Made by a program: the position numbers and the translations under genes
DNA from: Clostridia bacterium
GTDB lineage: Bacteria; Bacillota; Clostridia; Oscillospirales; CAG-382
DNA: 64,000 nucleotides
Direction: 5' to 3'
Assembly: GCA_017447445.1 (NCBI GenBank)
Contig: JAFSNK010000008.1
Coordinates: forward strand, 62,001 to 126,000
Part shown: positions 49,274-60,343 of the stretch, piece after piece
Layout: each line of letters starts with the position of its first letter
Position numbering within the stretch: position 1 is the first letter of the stretch
The notes under the pieces: model-generated
The model's database searches: none
What the model saw: only the letters and a program-made list of their open reading frames with translations
Told to the model about the DNA's origin: nothing

Positions 49274-49902
49274 ATTCCGAGGGCCTCTCTAACCAGGGCG
49301 GTGACTTCGGCGGGAGCGCCGCATCCGTCGACCGCTTTCAGAAGGCCCTTATTGGTGTAGTAACCGATAAGCGGTTCTGTTTCGGCGTGATAAACGCCGA
49401 GTCTGTGAAGCACTACCTCCGGCTTGTCGTCCTCGCGATGGATGAGCTTCGCGCCGCATCTGTCGCAGGTGACGCCGTCCGCCGACGGGTTGTACTTTAC
49501 GTGGTAGCTTGCTCCGCACGCGGAGCAGAGACGCCTGCCGCTCATACGCTCGACAATGGCTTCGTCGGGGACCGCGATATCGAGAACGCAGTCGATGCGA
49601 ACGCCCATTTTTTCAAGCGCTTCCGCCTGAGGGACCGTGCGGGGGAACCCGTCCAGAATAAAGCCGTTTGCGCAATCGCTTTCGGCAAGTCTTTCGCGGA
49701 TTATCCCGATAACGACCTCGTCGGAAACGAGCGAGCCCTCGTCGATGGCGGCCTTTGCGGCGAGCCCGAGTTCCGTACCCGCCTTCATCGCCGCGCGCAG
49801 CATGGCGCCGGTGGAAAGCTGGGGGATCCCGAGTTCATCCGAAATTATCTCCGCCTGTGTGCCCTTTCCCGCGCCGGGAGGGCCGAAGAGGATGATATTC
49901 AT
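49270..49902 (-). CDS. adk: Adenylate kinase (zinc-type LID)
   Basis: 210 residues. P-loop [15 protein letters not shown]-binding '[20 protein letters not shown]'; LID with four Cys (CSACGASYH and CDRCGAKL), the zinc-stabilised Gram-positive form; then '[14 protein letters not shown]'. It balances adenine nucleotides. Located between secY and map as in Bacillus. Confidence 0.98.
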   Translation of the reverse strand: MNIILFGPPGAGKGTQAEIISDELGIPQLSTGAMLRAAMKAGTELGLAAKAAIDEGSLVSDEVVIGIIRERLAESDCANGFILDGFPRTVPQAEALEKMGVRIDCVLDIAVPDEAIVERMSGRRLCSACGASYHVKYNPSADGVTCDRCGAKLIHREDDKPEVVLHRLGVYHAETEPLIGYYTNKGLLKAVDGCGAPAEVTALVREALGI

Positions 49903-49915
49903 TATATCATGCTCC

Positions 49916-51211
49916 TTAATCGAGGAAGCCCTTGTAGTGGCGCATCGTGATCTCGCTTTCGAGTTCCCGGGTGGTTTCGAGCGCGACGCTTACGATAATT
50001 ATCATCGAAGTACCGCCGAACACGAGGTAGGTGAGAGCTTGCTGACCGGTCCACGCGAGGAGGACGGGGAAGATCGCCATGAACGAAAGGAAGAAAGCGC
50101 CGATAAGCGTGACTCTGTTAACGACTTTTTTGATATAGTCGGAGGTGGGCTTGCCGGGACGGTATCCGAGTATGGTGCCGCCGTTTTTCTTAAGGTTGTT
50201 CGATACCTCCACCGCGTTGAACGAGATGGAAAGGTAGAAATAAGCGAACGCAACGATAAGGACGAACAGCGTGATCACGTAGAACGGATATTCCGACTGC
50301 GAGGAGAAGAAATCGTTCACGCCCTGCTTCCAGGAGGGGAATATGAGCGCGAGCGTAGCCGGCATCATAACCACCGCGTTAGCGAAGATTATCGGCATAA
50401 CGCCGCTCATAAGCACCTTGATGGGGAGCGAGGTGTTCATACCGCCGTACATCTTCCTGCCGACCTGACGTTTTGCATACTGCACGTTGAGGCGGCGTTC
50501 GGAATTGGAGAAGAACACGGTGAGCGTAACGATGATGAGAAGCATGAGTATCGCGACGAGCACCCAGAGTATGCTGGATATGAGCTTGCCGGTCTGAGCT
50601 CCGTCGGAGATAATGGCGTACATCGTCATAATAAGCGAAGCGCCTCTGGAGACGATGTTGGCAAGCAGGATCATGGAGATACCGTTGCCGATGCCCTTTT
50701 CGTCGATCCTTTCACCGACCCACATAACGATGTAGGCGCCGGCGGTAAGGCAGACGACGATGACGAGTCCGGGGAACCAGCCGTCCGGGATAAGACCTTC
50801 GTAAGAGTTCTTAACGGTGACGTAGTAGCCGTAGCCGGTAATGGCAGCGAGAACTATCGTCATATAACGGGTGATGCGCTGGAGTTTGTTCTGCCCTTCG
50901 GGATCCTTGGACCAGGCTTCCCACTTCGGAATAGCGATGGAGAGAAGCTGGACGACTATGGACGCCGTGATGTAGGGGCTGACGTTCAAAGCGAAGATGG
51001 TGCCCTGCGAGAACGCATAGCCGGACAGCATATTGAAGTATCCGAACAGCGAAGAGCTCGCTTCCTGCATACGGACCGCGAGTTCGGTACCGTTGATATA
51101 CGGCACCGGAACGGCGGAACCGAGGCGGTAAAGAACTATTATCATAAGAGTGAACAGTATCTTTTTCCGCAGATCGGGGACCTTCCACGCATTTGTGAAA
51201 ATGCGGAACAT
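49916..51211 (-). CDS. secY: Preprotein translocase subunit SecY
   Basis: 431 residues with ten transmembrane helices. Hallmarks include '[20 protein letters not shown]', '[20 protein letters not shown]' and '[20 protein letters not shown]', with the lateral gate helices in between. It forms the protein-conducting channel with SecE and SecG. Its start overlaps the rplO stop by one base. Confidence 0.98.
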   Translation of the reverse strand: MFRIFTNAWKVPDLRKKILFTLMIIVLYRLGSAVPVPYINGTELAVRMQEASSSLFGYFNMLSGYAFSQGTIFALNVSPYITASIVVQLLSIAIPKWEAWSKDPEGQNKLQRITRYMTIVLAAITGYGYYVTVKNSYEGLIPDGWFPGLVIVVCLTAGAYIVMWVGERIDEKGIGNGISMILLANIVSRGASLIMTMYAIISDGAQTGKLISSILWVLVAILMLLIIVTLTVFFSNSERRLNVQYAKRQVGRKMYGGMNTSLPIKVLMSGVMPIIFANAVVMMPATLALIFPSWKQGVNDFFSSQSEYPFYVITLFVLIVAFAYFYLSISFNAVEVSNNLKKNGGTILGYRPGKPTSDYIKKVVNRVTLIGAFFLSFMAIFPVLLAWTGQQALTYLVFGGTSMIIIVSVALETTRELESEITMRHYKGFLD

Positions 51212-51651
51212 TATACCACCTCAGCCTTTCCGCCCGCCGCCTCGATCTTCTCTTTGGCAGAAGCCGAGAAAACGGCTGCTTTAACTGTGAGTGCCTTGGT
51301 GAGTTCGCCCTTGCCGAGCACCTTGAGCCCGTCAAACGCGTTTTTGATGGTTCCGTTTTCAAGAAGGGTGTTTATATCGACTGTCGCACCGGATTCGAAT
51401 TTATCAAGCTTATCCAGATTGATAATGGCGTAATTCTTCGCGAAGTGATTGGTGAATCCCCTCTTCGGCAGCTTTCTGTAGATAGGAAGCTGACCGCCCT
51501 CGAAGCCGGGCCTTACACCGCCGCCGGAGCGAGCGTTCTGACCCTTGTGCCCTTTGCCTGCTGTTTTACCGTTACCGCTGCCCGCGCCTCTGCCTTTTCT
51601 GAAGTTGGCTTTAACGGAACCGGCGGCCGGAGAAAGTTCGTGAAGTTTCAT
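51211..51651 (-). CDS. rplO: 50S ribosomal protein L15
   Basis: 146 residues: '[20 protein letters not shown]' then [20 protein letters not shown] is the L15 signature. It binds 23S rRNA late in 50S assembly. Directly upstream of secY. Confidence 0.98.
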   Translation of the reverse strand: MKLHELSPAAGSVKANFRKGRGAGSGNGKTAGKGHKGQNARSGGGVRPGFEGGQLPIYRKLPKRGFTNHFAKNYAIINLDKLDKFESGATVDINTLLENGTIKNAFDGLKVLGKGELTKALTVKAAVFSASAKEKIEAAGGKAEVV

Positions 51652-51670
51652 AACTTTTTCCTCCTTTCAG

Positions 51671-51853
51671 TTACTCAGCAGCTTCGACACTGATGAGGTG
51701 AGAAATAAGGTTGATCTTGCCTTCGACGGCGGCGTCGTTTTCGACCACCTTAACGTCGCCTATCTTGCGCAGCCCCAGAGAATTCGCGGTGAGTATGTGG
51801 CTGTTCTTGCGGCCGATCAGACTTTTTGTAAGAGTGATTTTGACTTTTGCCAT
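51671..51853 (-). CDS. rpmD: 50S ribosomal protein L30
   Basis: 60 residues, the short bacterial L30 ('KITLTKSLIGRKNSHILTAN', SLGLRKIGDVKVVEND). It stands between rpsE and rplO as usual. Confidence 0.97.
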   Translation of the reverse strand: MAKVKITLTKSLIGRKNSHILTANSLGLRKIGDVKVVENDAAVEGKINLISHLISVEAAE

Positions 51854-51869
51854 TTTCGTACCCCCCTGT

Positions 51870-52361
51870 TCAGAGCGCTTCGACGCTTATGCCGCGCATC
51901 TGGGCGACCTGTTCAGCGTCGCGGAGCTGCATGAGCGCGTTGAAAGTCGCCTTAACGACATTTGCGGGGTTGCCGGAGCGCAGCGACTTGCCGCGGATAT
52001 CGCGGATGCCCGCGCTGTCGAGCACGGCACGCATGGTGCCGCCGGCGATGATGCCGGTACCGGCGGATGCGGGTTTGAGAAGCACTCTGCCCGCGCCGTA
52101 TTCACCGATGACCTCGTGCGGGATCGTAGTCCCTTTGAGCGAGATGGTGACTATATTCTTCTTGGCGGCTTCGATCGCCTTGGAGATAGCGTCCGGGACT
52201 TCGGCGGCCTTGCCCGTGCCGTAGCCGATGTGTCCGGCGCCGTCGCCCACTACGACGAGAGCCGAGAAGCGGGCGATACGACCGCCCTTGACCGTCTTCG
52301 ATACGCGTTTGGTATCGATGAGAGTCTCTTTAAGTTCGAGTGTGCTGAAATCCTGCTTCAT
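51870..52361 (-). CDS. rpsE: 30S ribosomal protein S5
   Basis: 163 residues with the double-stranded RNA-binding fold: '[20 protein letters not shown]' and '[20 protein letters not shown]'. S5 contributes to decoding accuracy. It starts 10 bp after rplR ends. Confidence 0.98.
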   Translation of the reverse strand: MKQDFSTLELKETLIDTKRVSKTVKGGRIARFSALVVVGDGAGHIGYGTGKAAEVPDAISKAIEAAKKNIVTISLKGTTIPHEVIGEYGAGRVLLKPASAGTGIIAGGTMRAVLDSAGIRDIRGKSLRSGNPANVVKATFNALMQLRDAEQVAQMRGISVEAL

Positions 52362-52371
52362 AATACCCTCC

Positions 52372-52731
52372 TTAGAACTTCAATCCGGCTTCGCGCGCGG
52401 CTTCCGCAAGCGCTTTCACGCGGCCGTGATAGAGGTAACCGCCCCTGTCGAACACGACTTCGGAAATGCCCTTGTCGAGTGTTCTTTCGGCAATGAGCTT
52501 GCCGACCTTCTTGGCGGATTCAACGTTCGCGCCTTCGCTGCCGAATTCCTTTTCGGTGCTGGACGCGGCGACGAGGGTCTTGCCGACTGTATCGTCGATC
52601 ACCTGCACATAGATGTTATCGTTGGAACGATAAACGCAAAGGCGGGGTCTTTCGGGAGTGCCGGAGATTTTGGATCTGACTCTCTTGTGTCTGTAAAGTC
52701 TTTTTTCGTTTTTATTATCACGAGATACCAT
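52372..52731 (-). CDS. rplR: 50S ribosomal protein L18
   Basis: 119 residues: 'RHKRVRSKI'-like [38 protein letters not shown], ending '[20 protein letters not shown]'. It binds 5S rRNA with L5. Confidence 0.98.
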   Translation of the reverse strand: MVSRDNKNEKRLYRHKRVRSKISGTPERPRLCVYRSNDNIYVQVIDDTVGKTLVAASSTEKEFGSEGANVESAKKVGKLIAERTLDKGISEVVFDRGGYLYHGRVKALAEAAREAGLKF

Positions 52732-52752
52732 TTCTTATTATTCTCCTTTCCC

Positions 52753-53292
52753 TTATTTGCCTGCTTTGCCGGCTTTGCGCCTGATCTTCTCGTCGGAGTA
52801 CTTGATACCCTTGCCGAGGTACGGTTCGGGAGGTCTTTTTCCTCTGATCTCGGAAGCGAGCTGGCCGACCTGCTGTTTGTTTGCGCCGTTGATCACGATG
52901 ATATTGGGCTGCGGCACTTCGAAGGTGATCCCTTCGGGTTCTTCGAAAACGACGGGATGGGAATAACCGATGTTGAGCACGAGCTTCTTCCCTTCCTTGG
53001 CGGCCTTGTAGCCGACGCCGTTGATCTCGAGCTGTTTCTTGTAGCCGTCGGTAACGCCGACTACCATATTGTTGATAAGGGACCTGGAAAGGCCGTGAAG
53101 CGATTTATGCTCCTTGCTTTCGGAAGGACGGTTGACGGTGAGAACGCCGTTTTCGATCCCTACCTGCATCGCGGGGCTGATCTGTTCGCTTAATGTCCCC
53201 TTGGGGCCGGTAACTGTCACGAGGTTGGTTTCGCTGACTTCTACTTTTACGCCGGCGGGGATATTGATGTGCATTCTGCCTATTCTTGACAT
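52753..53292 (-). CDS. rplF: 50S ribosomal protein L6
   Basis: 179 residues. The two duplicated domains and the signature 'RGKRPPEPYLGKGIKYSDEK' are intact; the start is MSRIGRMHINIPAGVKVEVS. It is near the GTPase-associated centre. Confidence 0.98.
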   Translation of the reverse strand: MSRIGRMHINIPAGVKVEVSETNLVTVTGPKGTLSEQISPAMQVGIENGVLTVNRPSESKEHKSLHGLSRSLINNMVVGVTDGYKKQLEINGVGYKAAKEGKKLVLNIGYSHPVVFEEPEGITFEVPQPNIIVINGANKQQVGQLASEIRGKRPPEPYLGKGIKYSDEKIRRKAGKAGK

Positions 53293-53304
53293 TTCGTGAC
53301 CCCC

Positions 53305-53703
53305 TTACCAGATGAACGCCAGCACTTCGCCGCCGACATTCTGTTTGCGCGCTTCTTTATCGGTCATGATGCCCTTGGAGGTGGAAATGATGGCGATGCC
53401 GAGTCCGTTCTTGACCTTGGGGAGATCCTGACTGGAAGCGTAGATGCGAAGACCGGGTTTGGATACTCTGCGAAGACCCTGGATGATCCTCTGCTTGTTT
53501 GCGCCGTACTTAAGGGTGACGTTTATAACGCCCTGTTTGTTATCCTCGGTAACGGTGTAATCCTTGATATAGCCCTCATCGAGAAGGATCCGGGCGATTG
53601 CCTTTTTCAAATTCGAGGCAGGTATTTCAACAGTTTCGTGCTTTGCGGTGTTCGCATTGCGGATCCTGGTGAGCATATCTGCAACAACGTCTGTAATCTG
53701 CAT
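53305..53703 (-). CDS. rpsH: 30S ribosomal protein S8
   Basis: 132 residues: '[20 protein letters not shown]' and '[20 protein letters not shown]' with the final FIW. A 16S-binding protein; in enterobacteria it represses the spc operon. Confidence 0.98.
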   Translation of the reverse strand: MQITDVVADMLTRIRNANTAKHETVEIPASNLKKAIARILLDEGYIKDYTVTEDNKQGVINVTLKYGANKQRIIQGLRRVSKPGLRIYASSQDLPKVKNGLGIAIISTSKGIMTDKEARKQNVGGEVLAFIW

Positions 53704-53718
53704 ATCCTGTTCCTCCTC

Positions 53719-53904
53719 TTACCAGCTTGCTTTCTTCACTCCGGGGATCTGGCCCTTATAGGCGAGTTCCCTGAAGCATATACGGCAGATGCCGTATTTG
53801 CGAAGATACGCGTGCGGTCTGCCGCATATCTTGCATCTGTTATATTTGCGGGTGGAAAATTTCGGCTCTCTCTGCTGTTTGAGCACCATTGCTTTCTTTG
53901 CCAT
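53719..53904 (-). CDS. rpsZ: 30S ribosomal protein S14, type Z
   Basis: 61 residues with two CxxC pairs (CKICGRPH and CRICFRE), the zinc-binding short form found in Gram-positive bacteria. Placed between rplE and rpsH. Confidence 0.97.
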   Translation of the reverse strand: MAKKAMVLKQQREPKFSTRKYNRCKICGRPHAYLRKYGICRICFRELAYKGQIPGVKKASW

Positions 53905-53919
53905 TTTTAATCCTCCCTC

Positions 53920-54462
53920 TTATTCCTTGGCGAACGGAGCGCCGAGCAGCGAAAGGAGTTCCTTCGCTTCCTCGTCGGTGTTCGCGGTGGTAACAAATAT
54001 AATGTCCATGCCCCTGACCTTATCGATCTTGTCGTATTCAATCTCGGGGAATATGAGCTGTTCCTTAAGCCCTACGGAGTAGTTGCCCCTGCCGTCGAAG
54101 GCGTTGGGGTTGATACCCTTGAAGTCCCTCACGCGCGGGAGCGCGATATTGAAGAACTTGTCGACGAATTCATACATATTCTCGTGACGAAGGGTGACCT
54201 TTGCGCCGATCTTCATACCGGCGCGGAGCTTGAAGTTCGAAACCGACTTCTTCGCAACGGTCGGGACCGCCTTCTGTCCGGTGATCATGGTGAGATCGCC
54301 GATGATGTTGTCGATTATCTTGCTGTTGTCCTTGGCTTCGCTTTCGCAGCAGTTGATGACGACCTTTTCAAGACGCGGGATCTGCATCGGGCTCTTGTAG
54401 TTGAACTTCTTCATCAACGCGGGAGCAACGTCGCTCTTATAATACTCTTTAAGTCTTGACAT
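53920..54462 (-). CDS. rplE: 50S ribosomal protein L5
   Basis: 180 residues from ATG 54462, chosen because GGGAGG lies 7 bp upstream; the open frame runs 14 codons further without support. '[20 protein letters not shown]' and '[20 protein letters not shown]' are diagnostic. It binds 5S rRNA. Confidence 0.97.
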   Translation of the reverse strand: MSRLKEYYKSDVAPALMKKFNYKSPMQIPRLEKVVINCCESEAKDNSKIIDNIIGDLTMITGQKAVPTVAKKSVSNFKLRAGMKIGAKVTLRHENMYEFVDKFFNIALPRVRDFKGINPNAFDGRGNYSVGLKEQLIFPEIEYDKIDKVRGMDIIFVTTANTDEEAKELLSLLGAPFAKE

Positions 54463-54476
54463 TGTAAACCTCCCAA

Positions 54477-54806
54477 TCAAAGCGTGTTGCCGCATTTTAC
54501 GCAAACGCGGGTTCTTTCGCCGTCGGCGTTCTTCACGCGCCTTACTCTGCGGCCTGCCTGGCAGGTCGGGCAGTAAAGCATCACCTTGGACGCGTAGATG
54601 GCGCCTTCGGTTTTAATGATCCCGCCGGGATCGCCCTGTTTTCTGGGCTTGACGTGTTTGGAAACGACATGGACGCCCTCTACGATCACTTTACCTTCGG
54701 AAGGGGAAACGCCGATGACCTTGCCCACGGCCTTTTCTTCGCCGTTGGCGTATTTTCCGGAGATCACAACGACGGTGTCGCCGGTTTTGATGTGCATTTT
54801 ACTCAT
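54477..54806 (-). CDS. rplX: 50S ribosomal protein L24
   Basis: 109 residues with the KOW motif ('[20 protein letters not shown]') and a C-terminal Cys4 ribbon (CPTC and CVKCGNTL). L24 starts 50S assembly. GGAGG lies 8 bp before ATG 54806. Confidence 0.97.
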   Translation of the reverse strand: MSKMHIKTGDTVVVISGKYANGEEKAVGKVIGVSPSEGKVIVEGVHVVSKHVKPRKQGDPGGIIKTEGAIYASKVMLYCPTCQAGRRVRRVKNADGERTRVCVKCGNTL

Positions 54807-54819
54807 TCTTAACGCCTCC

Positions 54820-55188
54820 TCATACCACTTCGGGTGCGAGCGAGAGGATCTTCATATATCCTTTTTCGCGCAGTTCCCTTGCGACCGGGCCAAAGATACG
54901 GGTGCCCTTGGGCTCCTTATCGTCCTGGATAAGGACGGCCGCGTTGTCGTCGAAGCGGACGTACGATCCGTCGCTTCTTCTGGTGGGCTGAACGGTCCTG
55001 ACAACGACTGCCTTGACCACGTCGCCCTTCTTCGCCACTCCGCCCGGAGCGGCTTTTTTAACGGAGCAAACGATAACGTCGCCTACTCCGGCGTAGCGTC
55101 TGCCGGTACCGCCGAGAACTCGGATGCACAACAATTCTTTTGCGCCGGTGTTGTCAGCGACCTTAAGACGAGACTCCTGCTGTAACAT
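54820..55188 (-). CDS. rplN: 50S ribosomal protein L14
   Basis: 122 residues: '[20 protein letters not shown]', '[20 protein letters not shown]' and '[20 protein letters not shown]'. All conserved L14 segments are present. Confidence 0.98.
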   Translation of the reverse strand: MLQQESRLKVADNTGAKELLCIRVLGGTGRRYAGVGDVIVCSVKKAAPGGVAKKGDVVKAVVVRTVQPTRRSDGSYVRFDDNAAVLIQDDKEPKGTRIFGPVARELREKGYMKILSLAPEVV

Positions 55189-55203
55189 TGTGTACCTCCT
55201 GAA

Positions 55204-55461
55204 TTACTTGGCCTTCTCGATGATTTCGACGAGGCGCCAGTTTTTGTCTTTGGAAAGCGGACGCGTTTCCATTATAAGAACCTTGTCGCCGACGGCGGCT
55301 TCGTTCTTTTCGTCGTGCGCTTTGAAACGTACCGTTCTCTTAACTATCTTTTTGTAGAGAGGATGCTTAACGTTGTCGCGTATCGCAACTACGACAGTCT
55401 TATCCATTTTGTCGGATACAACGATCCCGACTCTGGTTTTTCTGAGTGCTCTTTCTTCCAT
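55204..55461 (-). CDS. rpsQ: 30S ribosomal protein S17
   Basis: 85 residues with '[20 protein letters not shown]' and '[20 protein letters not shown]', the S17 signature. Stands between rpmC and rplN. Confidence 0.97.
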   Translation of the reverse strand: MEERALRKTRVGIVVSDKMDKTVVVAIRDNVKHPLYKKIVKRTVRFKAHDEKNEAAVGDKVLIMETRPLSKDKNWRLVEIIEKAK

Positions 55462-55478
55462 CGTTCGTTACTCCTCTC

Positions 55479-55682
55479 TTATGCCTTTTTCTCGGCGAGT
55501 TCCTTTTCACGGATGACCGAGAGGATCCTCGCGATAGTCTTCTTGGTTTCCACGATCTTCATCGGGTTGTCAAGCTGGTTGATGGAATGCTGGAAACGAA
55601 GGTGGAAAAGCTCTTCCTTCTGATCGGCGAGCGATTTCTGAAGCTCGTTCATCGGCATTTCTCTTATTTCTTTAATATTCAT
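55479..55682 (-). CDS. rpmC: 50S ribosomal protein L29
   Basis: 67 residues from ATG 55682 ([20 protein letters not shown]); an adjacent ATG at 55685 is too close to the GGAGG. 'LRFQHSINQLDNPMKIVETK' is typical. It shares bases with the rplP stop (ATGATG), so translation is coupled. Confidence 0.95.
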   Translation of the reverse strand: MNIKEIREMPMNELQKSLADQKEELFHLRFQHSINQLDNPMKIVETKKTIARILSVIREKELAEKKA

Positions 55683-56110
55683 CATTCGCCCTCCTTTTCG
55701 AGGTCGGCCTTGGTGGCAAACTTGCATTTAAGCGGCAGCTTGTGGGATGCAAGACGCATTGCTTCGCGGGCCTCTTCTTCGGTGACGCCGTCCATTTCGA
55801 ACATGACTCTGCCGGGCTTGACCACGGCGACCCAGTATTCGGGAGAACCTTTACCGGAACCCATACGGGTCTCGGCGGGCTTTTCGGTAACCGGCTTGTC
55901 GGGGAATATTTTTATCCAGACCTTACCGCCGCGCTTGACGTATCTCGTCATAGCGATACGGGCGGCTTCTATCTGGTTGCTGGTGACCCATGCGGGCTCC
56001 ATCGCAACGAGACCGAAGGAACCGTAGGTGACCTTGTTGCCTCTGTAGGCGCGGCCGGTCATACGTCCTCTCTGGACTCTTCTGTATTTGACTCTTTTAG
56101 GCATTAACAT
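55682..56110 (-). CDS. rplP: 50S ribosomal protein L16
   Basis: 142 residues from ATG 56110 ([20 protein letters not shown]) with AAGGAGG upstream; the longer frame lies in the rpsC tail. '[20 protein letters not shown]', '[20 protein letters not shown]' and '[13 protein letters not shown]'-like '[20 protein letters not shown]' mark L16. It overlaps rpsC by 14 bp. Confidence 0.97.
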   Translation of the reverse strand: MLMPKRVKYRRVQRGRMTGRAYRGNKVTYGSFGLVAMEPAWVTSNQIEAARIAMTRYVKRGGKVWIKIFPDKPVTEKPAETRMGSGKGSPEYWVAVVKPGRVMFEMDGVTEEEAREAMRLASHKLPLKCKFATKADLEKEGE

Positions 56111-56864
56111 TGTTACGTCTACCTCCTTCGCGGCGCGGCGGACGGCCTTCGCGCGGTTTGCGGTTGTCACGCGCGGGACGGTCCTCGCGTGCGGGACGGC
56201 CCTCGGCATAGCCGCGTTTAACGTCGGGAAGCACTTCGCCCTTGTAGATCCACACTTTTATGCCGATCTTGCCGTAGGTGGTGTTTGCCTCCCAGAAGCC
56301 GTAGTCGATGTCGGCTCTAAGGGTCTGAAGAGGGATGGTCCCCTCGTGATAATGCTCGCTCCTGGCGATCTCGGCGCCGCCGAGACGACCGGAAACACAG
56401 ACCTTTATACCCTTCGCCTGGAGACGCATCGTTCTGCCGATCGCCTGTTTCATGGCGCGGCGGAAGGAGATGCGCTTTTCGAGCTGAGCCGCTATGTTTT
56501 CGGCGACGAGCTGAGCGTTGAGGTCGGGCTGCTTTATTTCGAGCACTTTAACGTCGACGGCGACGTTCGCGGGGGCTTTGAGGAAGTCCGCGATGACCGA
56601 TTTGAGTTTTTCGATCTCGGTGCCGCCCTTGCCGATTATGATACCGGGCTTGGCGCAGTGGATGATAACTCTGATACGGCTGTTGTCGCGTTCGATCTCG
56701 ATTTCGGGAACGCCCGCCTGATAAAGACGCTCTTTAAGGAATTTACGAAGCTTATAGTCGGAGACGAGGGTATCGCCGAAGGTTTCGTCCTTGGAATACC
56801 AACGGGAGCTCCAATCTTTGATCACGCCTACACGAAGACCGTGCGGATTAACTTTCTGTCCCAT
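56097..56864 (-). CDS. rpsC: 30S ribosomal protein S3 with Arg-rich tail
   Basis: 255 residues. The KH domain ('[20 protein letters not shown]'-like [20 protein letters not shown]) and the C-terminal domain ('[20 protein letters not shown]') are standard. The last 35 residues form an Arg/Pro/Asp-rich tail ([20 protein letters not shown]), longer than in E. coli. Its end overlaps rplP. Confidence 0.97.
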   Translation of the reverse strand: MGQKVNPHGLRVGVIKDWSSRWYSKDETFGDTLVSDYKLRKFLKERLYQAGVPEIEIERDNSRIRVIIHCAKPGIIIGKGGTEIEKLKSVIADFLKAPANVAVDVKVLEIKQPDLNAQLVAENIAAQLEKRISFRRAMKQAIGRTMRLQAKGIKVCVSGRLGGAEIARSEHYHEGTIPLQTLRADIDYGFWEANTTYGKIGIKVWIYKGEVLPDVKRGYAEGRPAREDRPARDNRKPREGRPPRREGGRRNNVNA

Positions 56865-56866
56865 TA

Positions 56867-57226
56867 TTACGCCTCCTGTTCTCTTTCTTTAAGCACTATT
56901 GTAACGTGTGAAGTCCTCTTCACTATGCGGAACGCCCTGCCCTGAGCGCGGGGACGAACGCGTTTCATGTTCTTGAGGATGCCGGGAGTGACGAAGCACT
57001 GCGCGACGTAAAGCTTTTCGGTATCCATACCGTAGTTGTGATCCGCGTTGGCGACGGCGGATTTAAGCAGCTTTTCGATATCCTCGCAAACTAATTTGTT
57101 GGTGTTTTTGAGTATAGCCGCAGCGACGGCAACATCCTTGCCGCGGATGAGGTCGAGAACGACCTTTACCTTGCGGGGGGTGACGCGGAGCTGTTTCAGG
57201 TATGCTCTGGATTCTTTATTTTCCAC
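56867..57226 (-). CDS. rplV: 50S ribosomal protein L22
   Basis: 119 residues with '[20 protein letters not shown]' and the C-terminal hairpin region '[20 protein letters not shown]', which lines the exit tunnel. Two bases separate it from rpsC. Confidence 0.97.
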   Translation of the reverse strand: MENKESRAYLKQLRVTPRKVKVVLDLIRGKDVAVAAAILKNTNKLVCEDIEKLLKSAVANADHNYGMDTEKLYVAQCFVTPGILKNMKRVRPRAQGRAFRIVKRTSHVTIVLKEREQEA

Positions 57227-57251
57227 AGTTCAATCTCCTTTCGACTTCTGA

Positions 57252-57533
57252 TCACTTATCCGTATTGGAAGTCTTGGAACCGGAGTGGCCGCGGAAGGTC
57301 CTGGTGGGGGCAAACTCACCGAGCTTGTGACCGACCATATCTTCGACGACGTATACCGGAACGTGTTTTCTTCCGTCATGTACGGCGATCGTGTGACCGA
57401 CGAATTCGGGGAAGATAGTTGAAGCACGGGACCATGTCTTTATAACTCTTTTTTCGCCCTTGTCGTTCATCTCCGCGATGCGCTTATAAAGCTTTTCTTC
57501 GACAAACGGGCCTTTTTTAATGCTTCTGCTCAC
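57252..57533 (-). CDS. rpsS: 30S ribosomal protein S19
   Basis: 93 residues: '[20 protein letters not shown]' and '[20 protein letters not shown]', then [13 protein letters not shown]. In the 30S head. Confidence 0.98.
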   Translation of the reverse strand: MSRSIKKGPFVEEKLYKRIAEMNDKGEKRVIKTWSRASTIFPEFVGHTIAVHDGRKHVPVYVVEDMVGHKLGEFAPTRTFRGHSGSKTSNTDK

Positions 57534-57548
57534 AGTGTCATCCTCCTC

Positions 57549-58382
57549 TTATCTGTCATTCTTTCTCTTGACGATGAACTTGTTGGTGCGAGCCTTCTTG
57601 TTCCTCGTCTTGTATCCGAGAGTAGGTTTGCCCCACGGGGTAACAGGGCCGGGACGTCCGATAGGCGAACGGCCTTCGCCGCCGCCGTGCGGGTGATCGA
57701 CCGGGTTCATAACCGAACCGCGGACGGTGGGACGTATGCCGAGGTGCCTTGTCTTGCCCGCTTTACCGAGCTTGATATTCTCGTGTTCGAGATTGCCGAC
57801 CTGTCCGATGGTGGCTCTGCAGTCGAGACGCACCAGGCGGACTTCGCCGGAAGGAAGTCTGACCTGCGCCATACCGTTTTCCTTAGCCATGAGCTGCGCG
57901 GCTGCGCCGGCGGAGCGAACGAGCTGAGCGCCGCGGCCGGGGTACAGTTCGATGGAGTGGATGAAGGTACCGACGGGGATCTGGTTGATCGGAAGAACGT
58001 TGCCGGGTTTGATATCGGCGTGTTCGCCGGAGTAGAGCAGAGTGCCGACTGTGACTCCGTCCGGAGCGATGGCGTAGCTCTTCTTGCCGTTCTCGTCTTC
58101 AAGCAGCATTATATAGGCGGTGCGGTTCGGGTCGTACTCTATCGCGATGACCTTGCTGGCTTCGTCTTTATAAGCGCGCTTGAAATCGATGATCCTGTAT
58201 TTCTTCTTGTTGCCGCCGCCCTGGTGGCGAACGGTGATCCTGCCCGTGTTGTTTCTGCCCGAATTCTTCTTTAATACGGTGATAAGGGATTTTTCGGGAG
58301 TTTTCTTCGTGACCTCCGCGAAGGAGGGAGAAGCCATATTCCTGCGGGAGGGGGTAGTGGGTTTGTAAGTCTTTACAGCCAT
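57549..58382 (-). CDS. rplB: 50S ribosomal protein L2
   Basis: 277 residues, with '[20 protein letters not shown]', '[20 protein letters not shown]' and '[20 protein letters not shown]'; the His of the HPHGGGEG loop lies near the peptidyl transferase centre. Confidence 0.98.
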   Translation of the reverse strand: MAVKTYKPTTPSRRNMASPSFAEVTKKTPEKSLITVLKKNSGRNNTGRITVRHQGGGNKKKYRIIDFKRAYKDEASKVIAIEYDPNRTAYIMLLEDENGKKSYAIAPDGVTVGTLLYSGEHADIKPGNVLPINQIPVGTFIHSIELYPGRGAQLVRSAGAAAQLMAKENGMAQVRLPSGEVRLVRLDCRATIGQVGNLEHENIKLGKAGKTRHLGIRPTVRGSVMNPVDHPHGGGEGRSPIGRPGPVTPWGKPTLGYKTRNKKARTNKFIVKRKNDR

Positions 58383-58398
58383 TTCCGCTTCTCCTTTC

Positions 58399-58692
58399 TT
58401 ACATCAGACTGTCGAAGAATTCGATCGTCTTGGAATCCTCGGTGAGCTTGACGATGGCTTTCTTCCATTCGGAAGTCTTGCCGACGTGGTAGCCCATTCT
58501 TTTGGTCTTTCTCTTCATGGTGATCGTGTAGACCTTTTCGACCTTAACGCCGAATATCTCCTCGACCGCCTTTTTTATTTCGACCTTGTTGGCGCTGCAG
58601 GGGACCTTGAAGGTGTATTTTTTATCCTGCATGTTTTTGATCGCCGCTTCGGTGATCACTGGCTCTCTTATGATGTCGTAAACCGATTTCAT
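58399..58692 (-). CDS. rplW: 50S ribosomal protein L23
   Basis: 97 residues: '[20 protein letters not shown]', [20 protein letters not shown] and '[20 protein letters not shown]'. It docks trigger factor and SRP at the exit. Shares one base with rplD. Confidence 0.97.
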   Translation of the reverse strand: MKSVYDIIREPVITEAAIKNMQDKKYTFKVPCSANKVEIKKAVEEIFGVKVEKVYTITMKRKTKRMGYHVGKTSEWKKAIVKLTEDSKTIEFFDSLM

Positions 58693-59318
58693 TATGCGTA
58701 CACCTCCTGGAGCTTCTGAAGCGCGTCTTTGGCGATCACCATTTTATCGTATTTGAGAATGTCGTATACGTTTATGGTGTTGACCGGGGCGGTGATGACG
58801 CCCGGGATGTTCGCGGCGGAAGCGACGGTGAAGTGATTGTCGCCTTCGGGGAGAACGATCATTGCTTTGCCTTCGGCGCCTATCGCTTTGAGGAAGCCGA
58901 CCACGTTCTTAGTCTTGTAGGAATCGAACGCGATATTGTCGACGACAATCAGTTCGTTCGCAGCCACTTTGGACGTAAGAGCCGAGAAGAGGGCGATCCT
59001 TTTAAGCTTTTTGTTGACGCTTACTCTGTAGCATCTGGGCTTGGGGCCGAGCGCTATGCCGCCGTGAGTCCACTGCGGAGCGCGGGTGGAACCCTGCCTT
59101 GCCCTGCCGGTGCCTTTTTGTCTCCACGGCTTTTTGCCGCCGCCGGAAACTTCGCTTCTGGTTAAAGTGGACTGGGTGCCCTGACGCTGCGCGAGCAGGT
59201 AAGCCCTGACCACCGTGTGCACCGCGGCGTTGTTGATCTCCGCCGCGAATATCTTTTCGGAAAGTTCGGCTTCGCCGACTACCTTCCCTTCCATGTTCAA
59301 TACGTTGATGTTAGGCAT
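58692..59318 (-). CDS. rplD: 50S ribosomal protein L4
   Basis: 208 residues; the tunnel loop '[20 protein letters not shown]' with [17 protein letters not shown] is intact. In E. coli L4 regulates the S10 operon; that leader is not conserved in Firmicutes. Confidence 0.98.
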   Translation of the reverse strand: MPNINVLNMEGKVVGEAELSEKIFAAEINNAAVHTVVRAYLLAQRQGTQSTLTRSEVSGGGKKPWRQKGTGRARQGSTRAPQWTHGGIALGPKPRCYRVSVNKKLKRIALFSALTSKVAANELIVVDNIAFDSYKTKNVVGFLKAIGAEGKAMIVLPEGDNHFTVASAANIPGVITAPVNTINVYDILKYDKMVIAKDALQKLQEVYA

Positions 59319-59336
59319 TTCTGTTCCTCCTTCCGA

Positions 59337-59966
59337 TTACTTCACGGTGTTGCGGAGGTAAACGATTCCGCCTCTTGCTCCGGGGACCGCGCCTTTTACG
59401 GCGATGAGGTTGTTGTCCGGATCGATCTTAACGATCTCGAGGTTGAGCATCGTAACCTGCTCGTTACCGTACTGACCGGCCATCTTCTTGTTCTTGAAGA
59501 TGCGGGACGGGTCGCTGTTCGCGCCCATCGAACCTGCCTGACGGTGTACGGGGCCGGTGCCGTGGGTCATTCTTAACCTGTGGCAGCCCCAGCGTTTGAT
59601 AACGCCGGAATATCCGCGGCCTTTGGTTATGCCGGTGATATCCACTTTTTCGCCTACCTCGAAGGTGTCGGCGGTGACGACGTCGCCCACGTTGAGGGAC
59701 GAGCAATCATCCAGCCGGAACTCTTTGAGATACTTTTTGAAGGAGACCTGCGCTTTCGCGAAGACGCCCTTTTCCGGTTTGTTCAGCTTGCGTTCGGGAA
59801 TGTCCGAAAAACCGAGCTGCACGGCTTCGTAGCCGTTCTTTTCGTTCGTTCTCTTTTGAACGACAACGCAGGGACCTGCGTTGATGACAGTTACGGGAAT
59901 GACCTTGCCCTTTTCATCGAAGAGCTGAGTCATACCGAGCTTTCTGCCGATGATGCCTTTTTTCAT
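59337..59966 (-). CDS. rplC: 50S ribosomal protein L3
   Basis: 209 residues: 'KKGIIGRKLGMTQLFDEKGK', 'GRGYSGVIKRWGCHRLRMTH' and GTGPVHRQAGSMGANSDPSR. It reaches the peptidyl transferase centre. Confidence 0.98.
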   Translation of the reverse strand: MKKGIIGRKLGMTQLFDEKGKVIPVTVINAGPCVVVQKRTNEKNGYEAVQLGFSDIPERKLNKPEKGVFAKAQVSFKKYLKEFRLDDCSSLNVGDVVTADTFEVGEKVDITGITKGRGYSGVIKRWGCHRLRMTHGTGPVHRQAGSMGANSDPSRIFKNKKMAGQYGNEQVTMLNLEIVKIDPDNNLIAVKGAVPGARGGIVYLRNTVK

Positions 59967-60031
59967 TTGTTATCCTCCTTAGGTTATTGGTTGCCGCCCT
60001 TTACGGCAACGTGACCTTTATTTGACTGGTT

Positions 60032-60343
60032 TTACAGCTCGACGTTGAAGTCGACGCCGGCGGGAAGTTCGATGTTCATAAGAGCTTCGACGCACGCCTT
60101 GGAGGGCTTTATGATGTCGATAAGACGCTTATGAGTGCGGTATTCGAACTGTTCGCGGCTGTCCTTGTATTTGTGGACGGCGCGCAGGATGGTGACGATC
60201 TCTTTATCGGTGGGAAGCGGGATCGGACCGGAAACGGTGGCGCCGTTGCGCTTTGCGGTTTCAACGATCTTTTCGGCTGCTTTGTCGATAAGGGTGTGAT
60301 CGTAGGATTTGAGACGGATGCGGATCTTTTCTTTCTTGGCCAT
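60032..60343 (-). CDS. rpsJ: 30S ribosomal protein S10
   Basis: 103 residues: '[20 protein letters not shown]', '[20 protein letters not shown]' and '[17 protein letters not shown]'. It also acts in transcription antitermination with NusB. It is the first gene of the supercluster; rpsL-rpsG-fusA-tuf, often upstream, are not here. Confidence 0.98.
   Translation of the reverse strand: MAKKEKIRIRLKSYDHTLIDKAAEKIVETAKRNGATVSGPIPLPTDKEIVTILRAVHKYKDSREQFEYRTHKRLIDIIKPSKACVEALMNIELPAGVDFNVEL

Noticed and set aside
49637-51433. A 598-residue plus-strand frame across adk and secY
   Set aside because: Shadow of conserved minus-strand genes with no independent signals.
44794-60343. Extra or missing genes inside the ribosomal supercluster
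   Set aside because: Order and spacing from rpsJ to rplQ match the standard Firmicutes arrangement, including the KOW gene between map and infA.
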